A DNA stretch of 64,000 bases from Nocardioides lijunqiniae (GCF_015024225.1 NZ_JACJGM010000005.1:62001-126000); one strand, 5' to 3'; positions 26,341-35,861 are shown, counted from the stretch's first letter. Made by a program: numbers and translations. The notes: generated by a model from the sequence alone, not told the origin.

Positions 26341-27225
26341 GGCGAGGACGGCGTGCACGTCCCGGTCACGCACCTCGTAGCCGGACTGCTCGAGCGCGGC
26401 GGGTCGCACGTTGAGCGAGCCCAGGATCTCCGGGGCCATCTCGCCGCCGGCGAGGTTGAGGAGCGGCCTCGGGGCGAAGACGAACGCCGGGCGGCGGACC
26501 GCCCGGGCCAGCGCCTGCGTGAACTCGCCGTTCGTGGGCGTCTGCGCGCAGCACAGGTTGAACGGGCCGGAGGCCGTCGGGTGCTCGGCGAGGTGCACCA
26601 CCCCGCCGACCCAGTCGCGCAGCGAGACCATCGCCATGTGCTGGCGCCCGTCACCGAGGCGCGCCCCGAGGCCGGCCTTGAAGAGGAGTCGCAGCTGCTT
26701 GAGCGGCGCGCCGCGGCGGTCCATCACCGGAGACGTGCGCAGGATGCAGACGCGGGCACCGGCCGTCACCGCCGGGTCGGCCGCCTCCTGCCACTCACGG
26801 GTGACCTGCGTCAGCAGCGCGTGGCCGCGGCTGTCGGAGGCCTCGGTCAGGACCTGGTCGCCGTGGTCGCCGTAGTAGGAGATGCCGTTGCCCGCGAGGA
26901 ACGCCGGGGGGCGCGCGGCCGCGGCCACCGCGGTGGCCAGGACCCGGGTGGTCGTCACCCGGCTCTCCCGCAGCTCGCGCGCCCACGTCTTCGAGTGGGG
27001 GTTGCCGGCGGTGGGGGAGCCGGCGAGGTTGACGACCACGTCGGCCGAGGAGACGAGCGACTGGTCGAGGACGCCGGCGTAGGGGTCCCACCGCGACTCG
27101 TCGCTGCCCGCCGGCTCACGCCGTACGAGGGAGGTGACGGTGTGGCCCCGATGGACCAGCTCCTCGCGCAGGTGGGTGCCGAGGAAGCCGGAGCCCCCGG
27201 CGAGGACGATCGACAGGGAGGCCAT
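26326..27225 (-). CDS. TIGR01777-family epimerase (SDR superfamily)
   Basis: 299 aa from ATG at 27225 (MASLSIVLAGGSGFLG). Extended-SDR Rossmann motif GGSGFLGTHL, VVNLAGSPTAGN, ISYYGDHGDQVLTEAS (YYG typical of the YfcH/SulA family), ILRTSPVMDRRGAPLKQL and a C-terminal DUF1731-like tail LNVRPAALEQSGYEVRDRDV. The in vivo substrate is unknown. A CAGGCT-N6-ATG promoter suggests a leaderless mRNA. The position matches Rv2216 beside lipB in M. tuberculosis. Confidence 0.88.
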   Translation of the reverse strand: MASLSIVLAGGSGFLGTHLREELVHRGHTVTSLVRREPAGSDESRWDPYAGVLDQSLVSSADVVVNLAGSPTAGNPHSKTWARELRESRVTTTRVLATAVAAAARPPAFLAGNGISYYGDHGDQVLTEASDSRGHALLTQVTREWQEAADPAVTAGARVCILRTSPVMDRRGAPLKQLRLLFKAGLGARLGDGRQHMAMVSLRDWVGGVVHLAEHPTASGPFNLCCAQTPTNGEFTQALARAVRRPAFVFAPRPLLNLAGGEMAPEILGSLNVRPAALEQSGYEVRDRDVHAVLASGLR

Positions 27226-27231
27226 GCACCC

Positions 27232-27237
27232 AGCCTG
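27232..27237 (-). promoter_or_regulatory. Leaderless promoter -10 of the TIGR01777 gene
   Basis: CAGGCT, 6-nt spacer, ATG. Confidence 0.4.
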
Positions 27238-27351
27238 CCAGGCGGTGCCCCACGCGGTGCCCGTGCGGTGACCCCGCGGCGGCCACGGTGGCCGCGGTGG
27301 CAAGGCGGAGCCGCACGACGCGATCCGTCCCAGGCGTCACACTGCCCGGCC

Positions 27352-27418
27352 GAAACTCACGCTTCCCGTACGAAGCTTCCTGACGGAAGCGTGAGTTTCA
27401 CCGGGTACCCGGTGAAAC
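27352..27418. repeat. Overlapping palindromes between epimerase and sucB
   Basis: GAAACTCACGCTTCC pairs with GGAAGCGTGAGTTTC across 18 nt (27352-27399). Its right arm overlaps a perfect 24-bp palindrome, GTTTCACCGGGT/ACCCGGTGAAAC (27395-27418). The two structures are mutually exclusive in RNA. It lies between the sucB terminator and the epimerase promoter. Confidence 0.8.
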
Positions 27419-27446
27419 TCCCCGGCTACCGGTGAGGCCCACGACA

Positions 27447-27488
27447 CACCGAGGCCCCGCACGAGCGAGCTCGTGCGGGGCCTCGGTG
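27447..27488. terminator. Terminator downstream of sucB
   Basis: A 20-bp inverted repeat (CACCGAGGCCCCGCACGAGC and its complement) with a 2-nt centre ends 7 bp from the sucB stop codon. Confidence 0.85.
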
Positions 27489-27494
27489 CGGTGC

Positions 27495-29381
27495 TCAGAC
27501 CTCGAACTGACCGGCCTCGAGACGCTTCTTCACGTCCTGCAGGAAGCGTCCCGCGTCCGCGCCGTCGACCAGGCGGTGGTCGTAGGTCAGCGCGAGGTAG
27601 ACCATGTAGCGCACGGCGATCGTCTCGCCGAGATCGGCGTCGTCGATGACGACCGGACGCTTGACGACCGCGCCCGGGCCGAGGATGGCGACCTGCGGCT
27701 TGTTGATGATCGGGGTGTCCCACAGGGCCCCGACGCTGCCGAGGTTGGTGATCGTGAACGTGCCGCCGCCGAGCTCGTCGGGACCGATCTTGTTGGTGCG
27801 GGTGCGCTCGGCCACGTCGGCGATCTTCTTGGCCAGACCGGCGATCGAGAGGTCGCCGGCGTCCTTGACGACGGGGGTGATCAGGCCCTTCTCGGTGTCC
27901 ACCGCGAACGCGAGGTTCTCGCGGTCGTAGTAGGTGATCGTGCCGGCGTCGGTGTCGATCGTCGCGTTGAGCTTGGGGTGCTGCTTCAGCGCGTCGATGG
28001 CGGCCTTGGCGAAGAACGGCAGGTACGACAGCTTCACGCCCTCGCGGGCGAGGAAGTCGGCCTTGGACGCGTCGCGCAGGCGGGCGATCCGGGTGACGTC
28101 GACCTCGATGACCTGCGTGAGCTGGGCCCCGGAGTGCAGCGAGTCGAGCATCCGCTCGGCGATGATCTTGCGCAGCCGGCTGATCTTCTCGGTCGTGCCA
28201 CGCAGCGGCGACGGGGTGGTGCTGGGCGCCGACGGGGCAGCGGGAGCCGACGGGGCTGCGGCAGCCGCGGGTGCGGCGGCCGGGGCCTCCTTGGCCTTGG
28301 CGGCCGCGTCGAGCACGTCCTGCTTGCGGATGCGTCCGCCCACACCGGTGCCGGTCACCGACGACAGGTCGACGTCGTGCTGGGTGGCGAGCTTGCGCAC
28401 GAGTGGCGTGACGTAGCCGGAGCTGTCGGAGGACGGCTTCGGGTCGCCCTCGCCGGTGGTCGGAGACTGGGCGCTCGGGGCGGGGGCGGTCTCCTTGGCG
28501 GGAGTCGTCTCCTCCTCCAGCTCGGGCTTGCCCTTCTCCTCGGGCTCCTGCTCGGCCTGCGGGTCCTGGGCGGGCTCGGGCTTCTTCTCGGGCTCGGGCT
28601 CCGGCTCGGACTTCTCCTCGGCGAGCTCGGCCTCCTGCTGCTCCTTCTTCTCGGCCTGCTCCTCGTCCTTGGGCCGCGCCTCCGGCTCGGCCTGGGCGGG
28701 GGCGTCGTCGGCGGACCCGATGACGGCCAGCTCGGCGCCGACCTCGACCGTCTCGTCCTCCTCGGCCTTGATCTCCAGCAGGGTGCCGGCGACGGGCGAG
28801 GGGATCTCGGTGTCGACCTTGTCGGTGGAGACCTCCAGCAGCGGCTCGTCGACGGCGACCTCGTCGCCGACCTGCTTCAGCCAGCGGGTGACGGTGCCCT
28901 CGGTGACGGACTCGCCCAGCGCGGGCAGGGTGACCGACGTACCGCCGCCGCCTCCACCGCCGGAGCCGCTGTCGGAGGACGCGGCCGGCTGCTCGGGCTC
29001 GGGCTCCTCCTCCTGCGCGGGCTCGGGCTCGGACTTCTCCTCGGCGAGCTCGGCCTCCTGCTGCTCCTTCTTGGCCGCCTCCTCCTCGTCCTTCGGCTGG
29101 GCCTCGGGCTCGGCGGACTCGGTGGCGTCGCCGGCGGACTCACCCTCGTCGCCGATGACGGCGAGGATCGCGCCGACCTCGACGGTGTCGTCCTCCTCGG
29201 CCTTGATCTCGAGCAGCGTGCCCGCGACCGGGGATGGGATCTCGGTGTCGACCTTGTCGGTGGAGACCTCCAGCAACGGCTCGTCGACGGCGACGGTGTC
29301 ACCGACCTGCTTGAGCCAGCGGGTGACGGTGCCCTCGGTGACGGACTCGCCGAGTGCCGGGAGGTTGACTTCGGTAGCCAT
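27495..29381 (-). CDS. sucB: Dihydrolipoamide acyltransferase (E2) of 2-oxo acid dehydrogenase complex
   Basis: 628 aa, ATG with GAAGGA upstream. Domains in order: lipoyl domain 1 (1-80, lipoyl-Lys K43 in [10 protein letters not shown]), an Ala/Glu/Pro linker, lipoyl domain 2 (about 148-225, same STDKVDTE motif), a second Glu-rich linker, the peripheral-subunit-binding domain ([19 protein letters not shown]) and the catalytic domain ending in [15 protein letters not shown] with the active-site His. The two lipoyl domains have nearly identical DNA (recent duplication or conversion). In actinobacteria this E2 (DlaT in M. tuberculosis) serves pyruvate dehydrogenase and sometimes 2-oxoglutarate dehydrogenase, so the symbol is tentative. 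The lpd gene is upstream in the same operon. Confidence 0.93.
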   Translation of the reverse strand: MATEVNLPALGESVTEGTVTRWLKQVGDTVAVDEPLLEVSTDKVDTEIPSPVAGTLLEIKAEEDDTVEVGAILAVIGDEGESAGDATESAEPEAQPKDEEEAAKKEQQEAELAEEKSEPEPAQEEEPEPEQPAASSDSGSGGGGGGGTSVTLPALGESVTEGTVTRWLKQVGDEVAVDEPLLEVSTDKVDTEIPSPVAGTLLEIKAEEDETVEVGAELAVIGSADDAPAQAEPEARPKDEEQAEKKEQQEAELAEEKSEPEPEPEKKPEPAQDPQAEQEPEEKGKPELEEETTPAKETAPAPSAQSPTTGEGDPKPSSDSSGYVTPLVRKLATQHDVDLSSVTGTGVGGRIRKQDVLDAAAKAKEAPAAAPAAAAAPSAPAAPSAPSTTPSPLRGTTEKISRLRKIIAERMLDSLHSGAQLTQVIEVDVTRIARLRDASKADFLAREGVKLSYLPFFAKAAIDALKQHPKLNATIDTDAGTITYYDRENLAFAVDTEKGLITPVVKDAGDLSIAGLAKKIADVAERTRTNKIGPDELGGGTFTITNLGSVGALWDTPIINKPQVAILGPGAVVKRPVVIDDADLGETIAVRYMVYLALTYDHRLVDGADAGRFLQDVKKRLEAGQFEV

Positions 29382-29411
29382 GGAGTTCCTTCGTGAGCTC
29401 GAGGTGGGGGA

Positions 29412-30803
29412 TCAGGAGTGGGCGTGCAGGGGCTTGCCGGCGAGGGCGAGGTGCGCCTCTCCGAGAGCCTCGTTCTGGGTGGGGTGGGCGTGCACCAGGG
29501 GCGCGACGTCCTCGGCGTGAGCCTCCCAGCTGTAGATCAGCTGGGCCTCGCCGATGAGCTCGCCGACACGGTCGCCGACGAGGTGGACGCCCACGACGGG
29601 GCCGTCCTTCTGGCGGATGAGCTTGACGAAGCCCTGGGTCTTGAGGATCTGGCTCTTGCCGTTGCCGCCGAGGTCGTAGGTGAGCGTCTCGATGCCGTCG
29701 GCGCCGTACTTCTCGGCGGCGGCGGTCTCGGCGAGCCCGACCGAGGCGATCTCCGGGTGGCTGTAGGTCACGCGCGGGATGCCGAGCTCGTCGATGGGCG
29801 TCGGGTCGAGCCCGGCGATGTCCTCGGCGACGAAGATGCCCTGCTGGAAGCCGCGGTGCGCGAGCTGGAGGCCGGGCACGATGTCACCGACGGCGTAGAC
29901 ACCCTCGACGTTGGTGCGGCAGCGCTCGTCCGCGAGGACGAAGCCGCGGTCCATTGCGACACCGATCTCCTCGTAGCCCAGGCCCGACGTGCTCGGGCCG
30001 CGGCCGACCGCGACGAGCAGCAGCTCGGCCTCGATGACGCTCTGCTCACCATCGGCGCTCTCCACGGTGACGGCGACGCCGTCTTCGGTGGTCGTGACGC
30101 TCTGGAACGGCGTGCCGGTGCGGAAGGCGATCTTGCGCTTGCGGAAGGCCCGCTCGAGAGCCTTGGAGGACGCCTCGTCCTCGGCGGCCACGAGGCGCGG
30201 CAGTGCCTCGATGATCGTGACCTCGGCGCCGAAGCTCTTCCAGACGCTCGCGAACTCGCACCCGATGACGCCACCGCCGAGCACGATCACCGAGGCCGGC
30301 ACCTGCTCGAGGCGCAGCGCGTGCTCGGAGGTGATGACGCGCTCACCGTCGATGTCGAGGCCGGGCAGGGACTTGGCGTAGGAGCCGGACGCCAGCACGA
30401 GGTGCTTGCCGGTGACGACGCGGTCGCCGACGGTGACCTGCCGGTCGCCGGTGACCCGGCCCTCGCCCTCGATCACGGTGATGCCGCGCGAGGAGATCAG
30501 GCCGGTGAGGCCCTTGAAGAGCCGGGAGACGACGCCGTCCTTGTAGGAGTTGACGCCGGCCATGTCGACGCCGTCGAGCGTGGCGCGGACGCCGAACTGC
30601 TCGGAGTCGCGCGCCGAGTCGGCGACCTCGGCCGCGTGCAGCAGGGCCTTGGTGGGGATGCAGCCGACGTGCAGGCAGGTACCGCCGAGCTTGCCCTTCT
30701 CGACCAGCCCGACGGTGAGGCCGAGCTGGGAGGCGCGCAGCGCGCAGGCGTAGCCGCCCGATCCCGCCCCGAGGATGAGAACGTCGAAGTCCGCCTGTGT
30801 CAC
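29412..30803 (-). CDS. lpdA: Dihydrolipoyl dehydrogenase (E3)
   Basis: 463 aa from GTG at 30803 (MTQADFDVLILGAGSGGYAC) with GGAGGG 7 nt upstream. Reoxidises dihydrolipoyl groups of E2 and H-protein with FAD and NAD+. FAD-binding GAGSGGYA, redox disulfide GGTCLHVGCIPTK (C43, C48), second Rossmann VLGGGVIGCEFA, AVGDIVPGLQLAHRGFQQG, and C-terminal HAHPTQNEALGEAH with the His-Glu pair. It lies 30 bp upstream of sucB, the E2 it serves. Confidence 0.96.
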   Translation of the reverse strand: MTQADFDVLILGAGSGGYACALRASQLGLTVGLVEKGKLGGTCLHVGCIPTKALLHAAEVADSARDSEQFGVRATLDGVDMAGVNSYKDGVVSRLFKGLTGLISSRGITVIEGEGRVTGDRQVTVGDRVVTGKHLVLASGSYAKSLPGLDIDGERVITSEHALRLEQVPASVIVLGGGVIGCEFASVWKSFGAEVTIIEALPRLVAAEDEASSKALERAFRKRKIAFRTGTPFQSVTTTEDGVAVTVESADGEQSVIEAELLLVAVGRGPSTSGLGYEEIGVAMDRGFVLADERCRTNVEGVYAVGDIVPGLQLAHRGFQQGIFVAEDIAGLDPTPIDELGIPRVTYSHPEIASVGLAETAAAEKYGADGIETLTYDLGGNGKSQILKTQGFVKLIRQKDGPVVGVHLVGDRVGELIGEAQLIYSWEAHAEDVAPLVHAHPTQNEALGEAHLALAGKPLHAHS

Positions 30804-30930
30804 GCCAGTCCCTCCGCCAGTGATGTCGCCCCATCCTTGCACTTCCGGCCGAGGTCACAACACCGGCCTCGTGACCCCGGGCGACAGGTCCGACGATCAC
30901 GTCCTGCGCGCACGATGACCGTCGGGAGGG

Positions 30931-30936
30931 CAGACT
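30931..30936 (+). promoter_or_regulatory. Leaderless promoter -10
   Basis: CAGACT, 6-nt spacer, ATG of the hypothetical gene at 30943. Confidence 0.45.
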
Positions 30937-30942
30937 GGCCCC

Positions 30943-31320
30943 ATGGGTTTTCTGGACCGCTTCCGGCGGGGGACGGGCACGCGCATGCGTCGACCCGGCA
31001 AGGACGCTGCCCGCACGGGCTCCACGACGGTGCGCGCCTCCGACAAGGTCGACGAGCAGCACCTGCACGAGTTCGTCGGGGCGCGACGCGGTGTCGAGGG
31101 CTTCGTCGAGCCCCGCACGGCGGTCAGCGACGTGACGCTGCTGCTGGTCGCCCACGACGGCGAGTGGACCCGCCGGCGCGTGCCGTCGGTCCAGTGGGCC
31201 CACGACTTCGCCAACCGGCACCAGGTGCCGTCCTACGACGCCGCCGTGGTCGGCATCCCGCAGCGGATGCGCGACTACAACAGCCGCCAGAAGCAGCTGC
31301 GCAAGGAGCGCGGGCTGTAG
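30943..31320 (+). CDS. Conserved hypothetical protein
   Basis: 125 aa, basic at both ends (MGFLDRFRRGTGTRMRR ... SRQKQLRKERGL). The central part, VDEQHLHEFVGARRGVEGFVEPRTAVSDVTLLLVAHDGEWTRRRV, followed by the helix WAHDFANRHQVPSYDAAVVGIPQRMRDYN, looks like a small conserved actinobacterial alpha/beta protein. No signal peptide or catalytic motif. It lies convergent to pepA, 6 bp apart. I do not recognise a function. Confidence 0.7.
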   Translation: MGFLDRFRRGTGTRMRRPGKDAARTGSTTVRASDKVDEQHLHEFVGARRGVEGFVEPRTAVSDVTLLLVAHDGEWTRRRVPSVQWAHDFANRHQVPSYDAAVVGIPQRMRDYNSRQKQLRKERGL

Positions 31321-31326
31321 GTCGGG

Positions 31327-32829
31327 TCAGCGCTCGGAGAGTGCCCGGGCGTAGTCGACGAGGGTGGCGACGCCCCAGCCGGTGCCGCCGGCGCTGACGT
31401 GACCGCGGGGGCCGCCGGAGTTGAAGGCGGTGCCGGCGATGTCGAGGTGGGCCCACGGCAGACCCGCGGTGAACTCGCGCAGGAAGGTGCCGGCGAACAG
31501 CCCGCCGCCCCAGCGCACCCAGTCGTGCTGGGAGAGGTCGGCGATCTTGCTGGCCCGGACCCGCTCGACCATCCCGTCGGGGAACGGCATCGGCCAGTGG
31601 TCCTCGCCCGCGACCTCGGAGGCGGCGATGACGTCGCGCACGATGTCGTCGCTGCCCATGACGCCCGCGACGCGGTCGCCGAGCGCCAGCACCATGTGGC
31701 CGGTCAGGGTGGCGACGTCGAGCACGATGTCGGGCTTCACCTCGGTCGCGCGCACCAGCGCGTCGGCCAGGACGAGCCGCCCCTCGGCGTCGGTGTTGAG
31801 CACCTCGACGGTCGTGCCGCCGTACTGCGTGATCACGTCGCCGGGGCGCATGGAGGTCCCGGACACCATGTTCTCGGCCATGGCGGCGAAGGTGCTGACC
31901 TTGATCGGCAGGCCGAGCGCGGCGATCGCGTACGTCGCCTGGATGACCGCGGCGGCGCCGGACATGTCGCTCTTCATCTCGTGCATGCTCTGCGCGGGCT
32001 TGATGGTGAGGCCGCCGGAGTCGAAGGTGATGCCCTTGCCGACGAGTGCGAGGTGGCACACCGGCTTCTTCGGGGAGTAGGTGAGCTCGACCAGGCGCGG
32101 CGGGGCGGACGAGCCCTGGCCGACGCCGAGGATGCCGCCGCAGCCGAGCTCGGCCAGGCGCTTCTCGTCGAGCACCGTGACGGAGACCTTGGGGGCGCCG
32201 CGGCCCTTGCCCCACTCCTTGCCGGACGCCACGGCGGCGTCCGCGAAGGCGGGCGGCGTCAGGTCGCCGGGAGGGGTGTTGACCCAGTCGCGGGTCTGCA
32301 CGACGGCCCGGACGACGACCTGCGCCTCCTCGAAGGCGGTGACGGTCTCCTTGCGACGCGCGTTGGGCGTGAGCAGCACGACGTCACCGGGGGCGTCGTC
32401 CTCGGTCTGCTTCTTGTACGTCGTGAACGTGTAGGCGCCCAGCTGGTAGCCCTCGGTGACGGAGCGGACCAGCACGGGGGAGTCGGCGGGCAGCGCGAGC
32501 GCCACCGAGGCGGCGTTGCTCACCGCGCGGGCGGCGCCCCCGGCGGCCCGGCGCACGGAGTCGGCGGTGACGTCGTCGCCGAGTCCGGCGAGCAGCAGCA
32601 CCGGCGCGCTGATCGCCCCGCCGGTCGGCAGCTTCACCAGCTCGCCGGCCTTGCCCTTCACGCCGAGCGTGGCCAGCAGCGGGGCCAGCTTGCGGCCGTA
32701 GGCCTTGGCGACGTCCTCGCCGCCGGGCGCCAGCTGCGGGCCCTTCGCGGTGGACAGGACCCCCACGACGACCGCGTCGGCTCGGGACTTGGCGGGGCTG
32801 GCGCTGCGCAGCGTGTAGGACGTGGTCAC
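31327..32829 (-). CDS. pepA: Leucyl aminopeptidase (M17)
   Basis: 500 aa, GTG start, leaderless promoter (TAGTCT-N6-GTG). Cytosolic dizinc exopeptidase removing N-terminal residues. N-terminal macro-like domain, then the catalytic domain with GKGITFDSGGLTIKPAQSMHEMKSDMSGAA (metal-binding Lys and Asp) and the M17 signature NTDAEGRLVLADAL, followed by DIVLDVATLTGH. Length is typical. It is divergent from gcvT across 75 bp; the pepB-gcvT neighbourhood is conserved in M. tuberculosis. Confidence 0.95.
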   Translation of the reverse strand: MTTSYTLRSASPAKSRADAVVVGVLSTAKGPQLAPGGEDVAKAYGRKLAPLLATLGVKGKAGELVKLPTGGAISAPVLLLAGLGDDVTADSVRRAAGGAARAVSNAASVALALPADSPVLVRSVTEGYQLGAYTFTTYKKQTEDDAPGDVVLLTPNARRKETVTAFEEAQVVVRAVVQTRDWVNTPPGDLTPPAFADAAVASGKEWGKGRGAPKVSVTVLDEKRLAELGCGGILGVGQGSSAPPRLVELTYSPKKPVCHLALVGKGITFDSGGLTIKPAQSMHEMKSDMSGAAAVIQATYAIAALGLPIKVSTFAAMAENMVSGTSMRPGDVITQYGGTTVEVLNTDAEGRLVLADALVRATEVKPDIVLDVATLTGHMVLALGDRVAGVMGSDDIVRDVIAASEVAGEDHWPMPFPDGMVERVRASKIADLSQHDWVRWGGGLFAGTFLREFTAGLPWAHLDIAGTAFNSGGPRGHVSAGGTGWGVATLVDYARALSER

Positions 32830-32835
32830 CGAGGC

Positions 32836-32841
32836 AGACTA
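32836..32841 (-). promoter_or_regulatory. Leaderless promoter -10 of pepA
   Basis: TAGTCT on the minus strand, 6 nt, GTG. No ribosome binding site is present. Confidence 0.6.
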
Positions 32842-32892
32842 ACCGGCGCGCGGTGGCGCCCCGCCCCGCCGGGGCGGCCCTCGGCGCTGAGG

Positions 32893-32898
32893 TAGGTT
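32893..32898 (+). promoter_or_regulatory. Leaderless promoter -10 of gcvT
   Basis: TAGGTT, 6 nt (CGCGCC), ATG. There is no ribosome binding site and no room for a glycine riboswitch. Confidence 0.6.
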
Positions 32899-32904
32899 CG
32901 CGCC

Positions 32905-34011
32905 ATGGCCGAGGAACTGCTGCACTCCCCGCTCCACGACCGCCACGTCGCCCTCGGGGCGAAGTTCGCCGAGTTCGGCGGCTGGTCGATGCCGCTGGAG
33001 TACTCCTCCGGCGTCGTGAAGGAGCACACCGCGGTGCGCACCTCCGTGGGCGTCTTCGACGTCAGCCACCTCGGCAAGGCCATGGTGAGCGGGCCGGGCG
33101 CGGCGGCGTACGTCAACCGCACCCTGACCAACGACCTCGCCAAGATCGGTCCGGGGCAGGCGCAGTACACGCTGTGCTGCGACGACGCGACCGGCGGCGT
33201 GGTCGACGACCTGATCGCCTACTACCGCGACGACGAGCACGTCCTGCTCGTCCCCAACGCCGCCAACACCGCCGAGGTCGTGCGCCGCCTGGCCGCCGAG
33301 GCGCCCGAGGGCGTGACCGTGACCGACCACCACCGCGACTACGTCGTGCTCGCGGTGCAGGGCACGAGGTCCGACGAGGTGCTCGCGGCCGTCGGGCTCC
33401 CCGTGGGCCACGACTACATGAGCTTCACCGAGGCGGAGTTCGAGGGCGTCGGCGTCGTCGTGTGCCGCACCGGCTACACCGGCGAGCGCGGCTACGAGCT
33501 GATCGCCGCCAACTCGGTGGCCGAGTCCCTGTGGGACGCGCTGCTCGCGGCCGGCGCGGCCCACGACATGCTCGCCTGCGGCCTGGGCGCTCGCGACACG
33601 CTGCGCACCGAGATGGGCTATCCGCTCCACGGCCAGGAGATCTCCCTCGACGTCACCCCCAACGAGGCGCGCCTCGGCTGGGCGGTCGGCTGGAAGAAGG
33701 AGGCCTTCTGGGGGCGCGAGGTACTGCTCGCCGAGAAGGCCGCCGGACCGAAGCGCATCCTGCGCGGCCTGGTCGCCACCGGTCGCGCCATCCCGCGCCC
33801 GCACATGATGGTCAGCCTGACCGCCGACGTGCTGCTGGGCGAGATCACCTCCGGCACGTTCTCCCCGACGCTGAAGAAGGGCATCGGCCTCGCGCTGCTG
33901 CCCGCCGAGATCCACCCCGAGGCCGAGGTGGGCGTCGACGTGCGCGGACGCCGCGAGATCTTCCAGCTCACCAAGCCGCCGTTCGTCGACACCTCGGTGA
34001 GGGAGTCATGA
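32905..34011 (+). CDS. gcvT: Glycine cleavage system aminomethyltransferase (T-protein)
   Basis: 368 aa. Transfers the methylene from aminomethyl-lipoyl-H-protein to tetrahydrofolate, releasing ammonia. [49 protein letters not shown] (conserved catalytic Asp in DVSH), [14 protein letters not shown] (folate site), [23 protein letters not shown] and the C-terminal barrel. Standard length. The stop overlaps the ATG of the next small gene. No H- or P-protein genes adjoin; the split P-protein at 5.2-8.2 kb is in a separate operon. Confidence 0.95.
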   Translation: MAEELLHSPLHDRHVALGAKFAEFGGWSMPLEYSSGVVKEHTAVRTSVGVFDVSHLGKAMVSGPGAAAYVNRTLTNDLAKIGPGQAQYTLCCDDATGGVVDDLIAYYRDDEHVLLVPNAANTAEVVRRLAAEAPEGVTVTDHHRDYVVLAVQGTRSDEVLAAVGLPVGHDYMSFTEAEFEGVGVVVCRTGYTGERGYELIAANSVAESLWDALLAAGAAHDMLACGLGARDTLRTEMGYPLHGQEISLDVTPNEARLGWAVGWKKEAFWGREVLLAEKAAGPKRILRGLVATGRAIPRPHMMVSLTADVLLGEITSGTFSPTLKKGIGLALLPAEIHPEAEVGVDVRGRREIFQLTKPPFVDTSVRES

Positions 34012-34265
34012 GCCTGCCCGAGCTGCCCTCCACGTTCCGCCAGCCGACGCCCGCGGAACGCCCCTGGACCTGGCGCCTCGAGAACGCCGCCGGCGAGGTC
34101 GTCACCGTCTCCGGCGACCACGCCGACCAGCGCTTCGCCAGCCAGGCCGACGCCGAGTCGTGGGTCGGCGAGATCTGGACCGACCTGGCCGCCGAGGGCG
34201 TCGACGCGGTCACGCTCTTCGAGCACGACCGCCAGGTCTACGGGCCGATGTCGCTGCACGCCTGA
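34008..34265 (+). CDS. Small conserved hypothetical coupled to gcvT
   Basis: 85 aa, ATG overlapping the gcvT stop (ATGA). Acidic single-domain protein ([32 protein letters not shown] ... [20 protein letters not shown]) with alternating strands and one helix around [22 protein letters not shown]. No signal or membrane segment. Translational coupling suggests roughly stoichiometric synthesis with GcvT. Function unknown. Confidence 0.75.
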   Translation: MSLPELPSTFRQPTPAERPWTWRLENAAGEVVTVSGDHADQRFASQADAESWVGEIWTDLAAEGVDAVTLFEHDRQVYGPMSLHA

Positions 34266-34355
34266 CCCCTGCGCGGGACGCCCTCGCGATCCGTGAGGGC
34301 AGTGACTCCGAACACCTCGGTGACAGGGTTGCCCGTGGACGGAAGGCGGTAGCGG

Positions 34356-35852
34356 ATGCGCGACGACGGCGACCTCGCGGCGTACGCCGCCGCCCGGTGG
34401 CCGTCGATGATCCGGACCCTGGTGCTGCTGGGCGTCGCGCCGCACCGTGCGGCGTACGTCGCGGAGGGGGCGGTGGCGCGGCTCCGCGACGACTGGCGGC
34501 ACCGCGACGAGCTCGGCGACCTCGACAGCCACGCCTTCCGCGTCCTGCTGGAGGCGCGGAGCCGGGAGCGGGACGAGGCGCCGGACGCCGCAGCGGACCA
34601 CGACCTGGCGCCGGACGATCCCGACTGGCCGGCGCTTCGGCGCCGGCTCGAGCGGCTCCCCGATCAGGAGCGGGCGGCGGCCGTGCTCGACGCCGCCACC
34701 GACCTGGCTCCGGACCAGGTGGAGGCGGTGCTCGGGGACGCGGCCCGCGGCCCGGACGACCTCCGCGAGCCCCTGGCCCGCGCGGCGTCCGCGGTGCCGC
34801 TCCCGGCGTTCTCGTTCGACGACGTCGTCGCCCGGCACCGCGTCGAGCGCCGCGAGCGGCGGGTCCGCACCGCCCGCCGCGCCGGCGTGCTCGCCCTCGT
34901 GGTCGCCGTCGTCGCGGGTGGGTGGACGTGGTGGGCCACCCGCCCCGGCCCGCCGCCGGGACTGTCCGACGTGGCGGTGGAGCGACGTGACAACCCCGCC
35001 CCCGTGGGCTGGTACGCCGACGGCACGCTGCGCCTCGACGTGGTCGCCCTCAGGATCGAGGACCTGCAGAGCTTCGCCAGGGTCCCGAGGGGTGCGGTCT
35101 ACGCCGACGGCTCGGGCGAGGTCGTGCTGGTCGACAGCGGCGGCGACCGCACCCGGCTCGGCGAGCAGGCGCCGGACGGGGCCTTCGCGGCCTCGGCCCC
35201 CGACGGGCTGGTCGCGTGGGTCGACGTGGCGGGGGAGCCGGAGCTCCGGGTCTACGACCTCGCCGCCGACGAGGTGGTCACGAGCGTGCCGGTGGCCGCG
35301 GCGACCAGGGTGCTCGCGATCGACGACGGTCGCGTCTACGTCGCCGGGCCCGACGGGGCCTTCGTCCTCGAGTGGGAGGACGAGAGCTGGAGCGCCCTCG
35401 CGCGGGTCAGCCCGGACGGGCTGCTGGACGTCGCGGGCTTCGCCGCCGCCCACCAGGCCGACCCGCAGACCGTGGACCTGGTGCACCTGCAGTCCGGGCT
35501 GGACGTGAGCGTGCCGGGGACCGGCGCCCAGGTGGCTCCCGACGGTGCCCACGTGCTGACGCGCCAGGGCGGACCGGGCGGACCGGTCCGTCTCTACGAC
35601 GCGTTCACGGGGAGGGAGGTCGCCACCGGCCTGGCACCCGGCGCGCAGGTGTACGCCGCCAAGCTCGACGGCCGCGGCCTGGCGACGTACCTCGTGGAGC
35701 TGGCGCAGGACGACCCCGCCGACGGACCGCGACTGTCCAACGCCGGCAGCCTGCAGCTCGTGAGCTGCCCGCTCGAGGACCCGGGGGAGGAGAGCACGTG
35801 CACCGTGCACCTCACCTTCCCGAAGAGCGCGTCCTGGGTGCTCGAGCAGTAG
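34356..35852 (+). CDS. Membrane-anchored propeller protein with degenerate sigma-factor-like N-terminus
   Basis: 498 aa, ATG with GGAAGG 9 nt upstream. Residues about 8-47 (LAAYAAARWPSMIRTLVLLGVAPHRAAYVAEGAVARLRDDW) follow the region-2 pattern of SigE-family ECF sigma factors. Residues 93-129 (ALRRRLERLPDQERAAAVLDAATDLAPDQVEAVLG) follow region 4, although the DNA-contact residues look lost. A basic stretch (VERRERRVRTARR) precedes one transmembrane helix (about 176-193). About 300 residues then form repeated beta strands with DG turns, a WD/PQQ-type propeller outside the cell. The C-terminal Cys pair may form a disulfide. It could be a sigma factor relic recycled into a membrane protein, or an anti-sigma-like sensor. 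Confidence 0.72.
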   Translation: MRDDGDLAAYAAARWPSMIRTLVLLGVAPHRAAYVAEGAVARLRDDWRHRDELGDLDSHAFRVLLEARSRERDEAPDAAADHDLAPDDPDWPALRRRLERLPDQERAAAVLDAATDLAPDQVEAVLGDAARGPDDLREPLARAASAVPLPAFSFDDVVARHRVERRERRVRTARRAGVLALVVAVVAGGWTWWATRPGPPPGLSDVAVERRDNPAPVGWYADGTLRLDVVALRIEDLQSFARVPRGAVYADGSGEVVLVDSGGDRTRLGEQAPDGAFAASAPDGLVAWVDVAGEPELRVYDLAADEVVTSVPVAAATRVLAIDDGRVYVAGPDGAFVLEWEDESWSALARVSPDGLLDVAGFAAAHQADPQTVDLVHLQSGLDVSVPGTGAQVAPDGAHVLTRQGGPGGPVRLYDAFTGREVATGLAPGAQVYAAKLDGRGLATYLVELAQDDPADGPRLSNAGSLQLVSCPLEDPGEESTCTVHLTFPKSASWVLEQ

Positions 35853-35855
35853 CGT
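35850..35855 (+). promoter_or_regulatory. Leaderless promoter -10 of phzF-like gene
   Basis: TAGCGT, 6 nt, ATG. The hexamer includes the stop codon of the upstream gene. Confidence 0.45.
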
Positions 35856-35861
35856 CGGCCC

